Positions 5,766-6,106 of a stretch of 6,106 bases of DNA are shown one piece after another. The number at the start of each line of letters is the position of its first letter. The stretch's first letter is position 1. Source of the DNA: Acidimicrobiia bacterium (GTDB lineage: Bacteria > Actinomycetota > Acidimicrobiia > Spongiisociales > UBA5794). The stretch covers positions 1 through 6,106 of the forward strand of contig JABDMN010000354.1 in NCBI GenBank assembly GCA_013001485.1, given 5' to 3'. Both the position numbers and the translations under genes were made by a program. Under the pieces are notes generated by a model. It did not search any database, was not told the origin of the DNA, and saw nothing but the letters and a program-made list of their open reading frames with translations.

Positions 5766-6106
5766 TGTTCACCGGCATCGTTGAGGAGATGGCCTCGATC
5801 GTTGCGATCGACAAAGGCGACGAGAGCGCCCGATTGTCGATCAAGGCCACCGATGTGACCGAAGGCCTTGGCATCGGAGACTCGATTTCGGTGGCCGGGG
5901 CCTGTCTGACCGTGACCGACGTGGAGGGTGATGCCTTCTCAGTCGATGTGATCTCGGAGACTCTGCGCCGAACCGCGCTCGGTAGCTACAGCACGGGTGA
6001 TGGGGTCAATGTCGAGCGGGCGATGCCTGCATCGGGCAGGTTCGACGGCCACATCGTTCAGGGCCATGTGGATGCCACGGGTTCGGTCGTCGGTGTCGAC
6101 GATTCC
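5765..6106 (+). CDS. ribE: Riboflavin synthase alpha chain (partial, 3' end outside window)
   Basis: The enzyme dismutates two molecules of 6,7-dimethyl-8-ribityllumazine into riboflavin and a pyrimidine that is recycled, the last step of the pathway. The first 114 codons are present with no stop, out of about 200 usual. The N-terminal lumazine-binding repeat is complete: MFTGIVEE start, ISVAGACLTV (41-50, Cys47), SETLRRTALG (64-73), GDGVNVERAM (78-87) and GRFDGHIVQGHVDATG (91-106). Many relatives have Asn before the Gly of the CLTV motif; here it is Ala44, which I treat as tolerated variation. The second repeat lies beyond the window. The ATG at 5765 overlaps the ribD stop, with GGGGGA (5753-5758) six bases upstream. 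It is probably cotranscribed with ribD under the FMN riboswitch. Confidence 0.96.
   Translation, partial: MFTGIVEEMASIVAIDKGDESARLSIKATDVTEGLGIGDSISVAGACLTVTDVEGDAFSVDVISETLRRTALGSYSTGDGVNVERAMPASGRFDGHIVQGHVDATGSVVGVDDS

Noticed and set aside
1..6106. Undescribed defence, mobile or CRISPR-type system
   Set aside because: No transposase, integrase, toxin-antitoxin, repeat array or direct repeats were seen. Every gene belongs to a known family and the only non-coding stretches are 2137-2172 and 4538-4703, the latter mostly riboswitch.

Overview
The window is dense, high-GC housekeeping DNA (my estimate is 60-65% GC) with every gene on the + strand. Gene content and order (def end, fmt, rsmB, rpe, ribD, ribE) match the arrangement I know from Actinomycetota. 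In Mycobacterium tuberculosis, for example, fmt, fmu/rsmB, rpe and ribG/ribD are consecutive. GTG starts, G/C-rich third codon positions and TAnnnT-type -10 boxes also fit an actinobacterium. I cannot name the lineage; the class Acidimicrobiia is only a guess.

Positions 1-2136 hold a translation and ribosome-modification block: the last codons of what looks like peptide deformylase, methionyl-tRNA formyltransferase (fmt) and the 16S rRNA m5C967 methyltransferase (rsmB). The genes are joined by 4-base stop/start overlaps. Deformylase and Fmt handle the formyl group of initiator Met. RsmB carries the one clear oddity of the window: a stretch of about 50 bases near its 3' end where the wrong frame looks like the coding one.

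Positions 2143-4537 hold a second block that probably starts at its own weak promoter. It contains a PPK2-family polyphosphate kinase, ribulose-phosphate 3-epimerase (rpe), and a response regulator with a REC domain and a GGDEF-like output domain carrying GGDDF. These three also overlap by 4 bases each. The polyphosphate kinase and the response regulator are additions to the order I know from relatives.

Positions 4563-6106 hold the start of a riboflavin operon: a putative promoter, a well-conserved FMN riboswitch, ribD (bifunctional deaminase/reductase) and the first 114 codons of ribE (riboflavin synthase), which runs off the window. The 3' strand of the riboswitch closing stem contains the ribD Shine-Dalgarno sequence, so FMN probably blocks translation directly.

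I found no mobile element, CRISPR array, tRNA, rRNA or clear intrinsic terminator, and no non-coding gap longer than about 170 bases. I see no undescribed multi-gene system. The points worth a second look are the rsmB double frameshift, the GGDDF regulator, and the two inserted genes.
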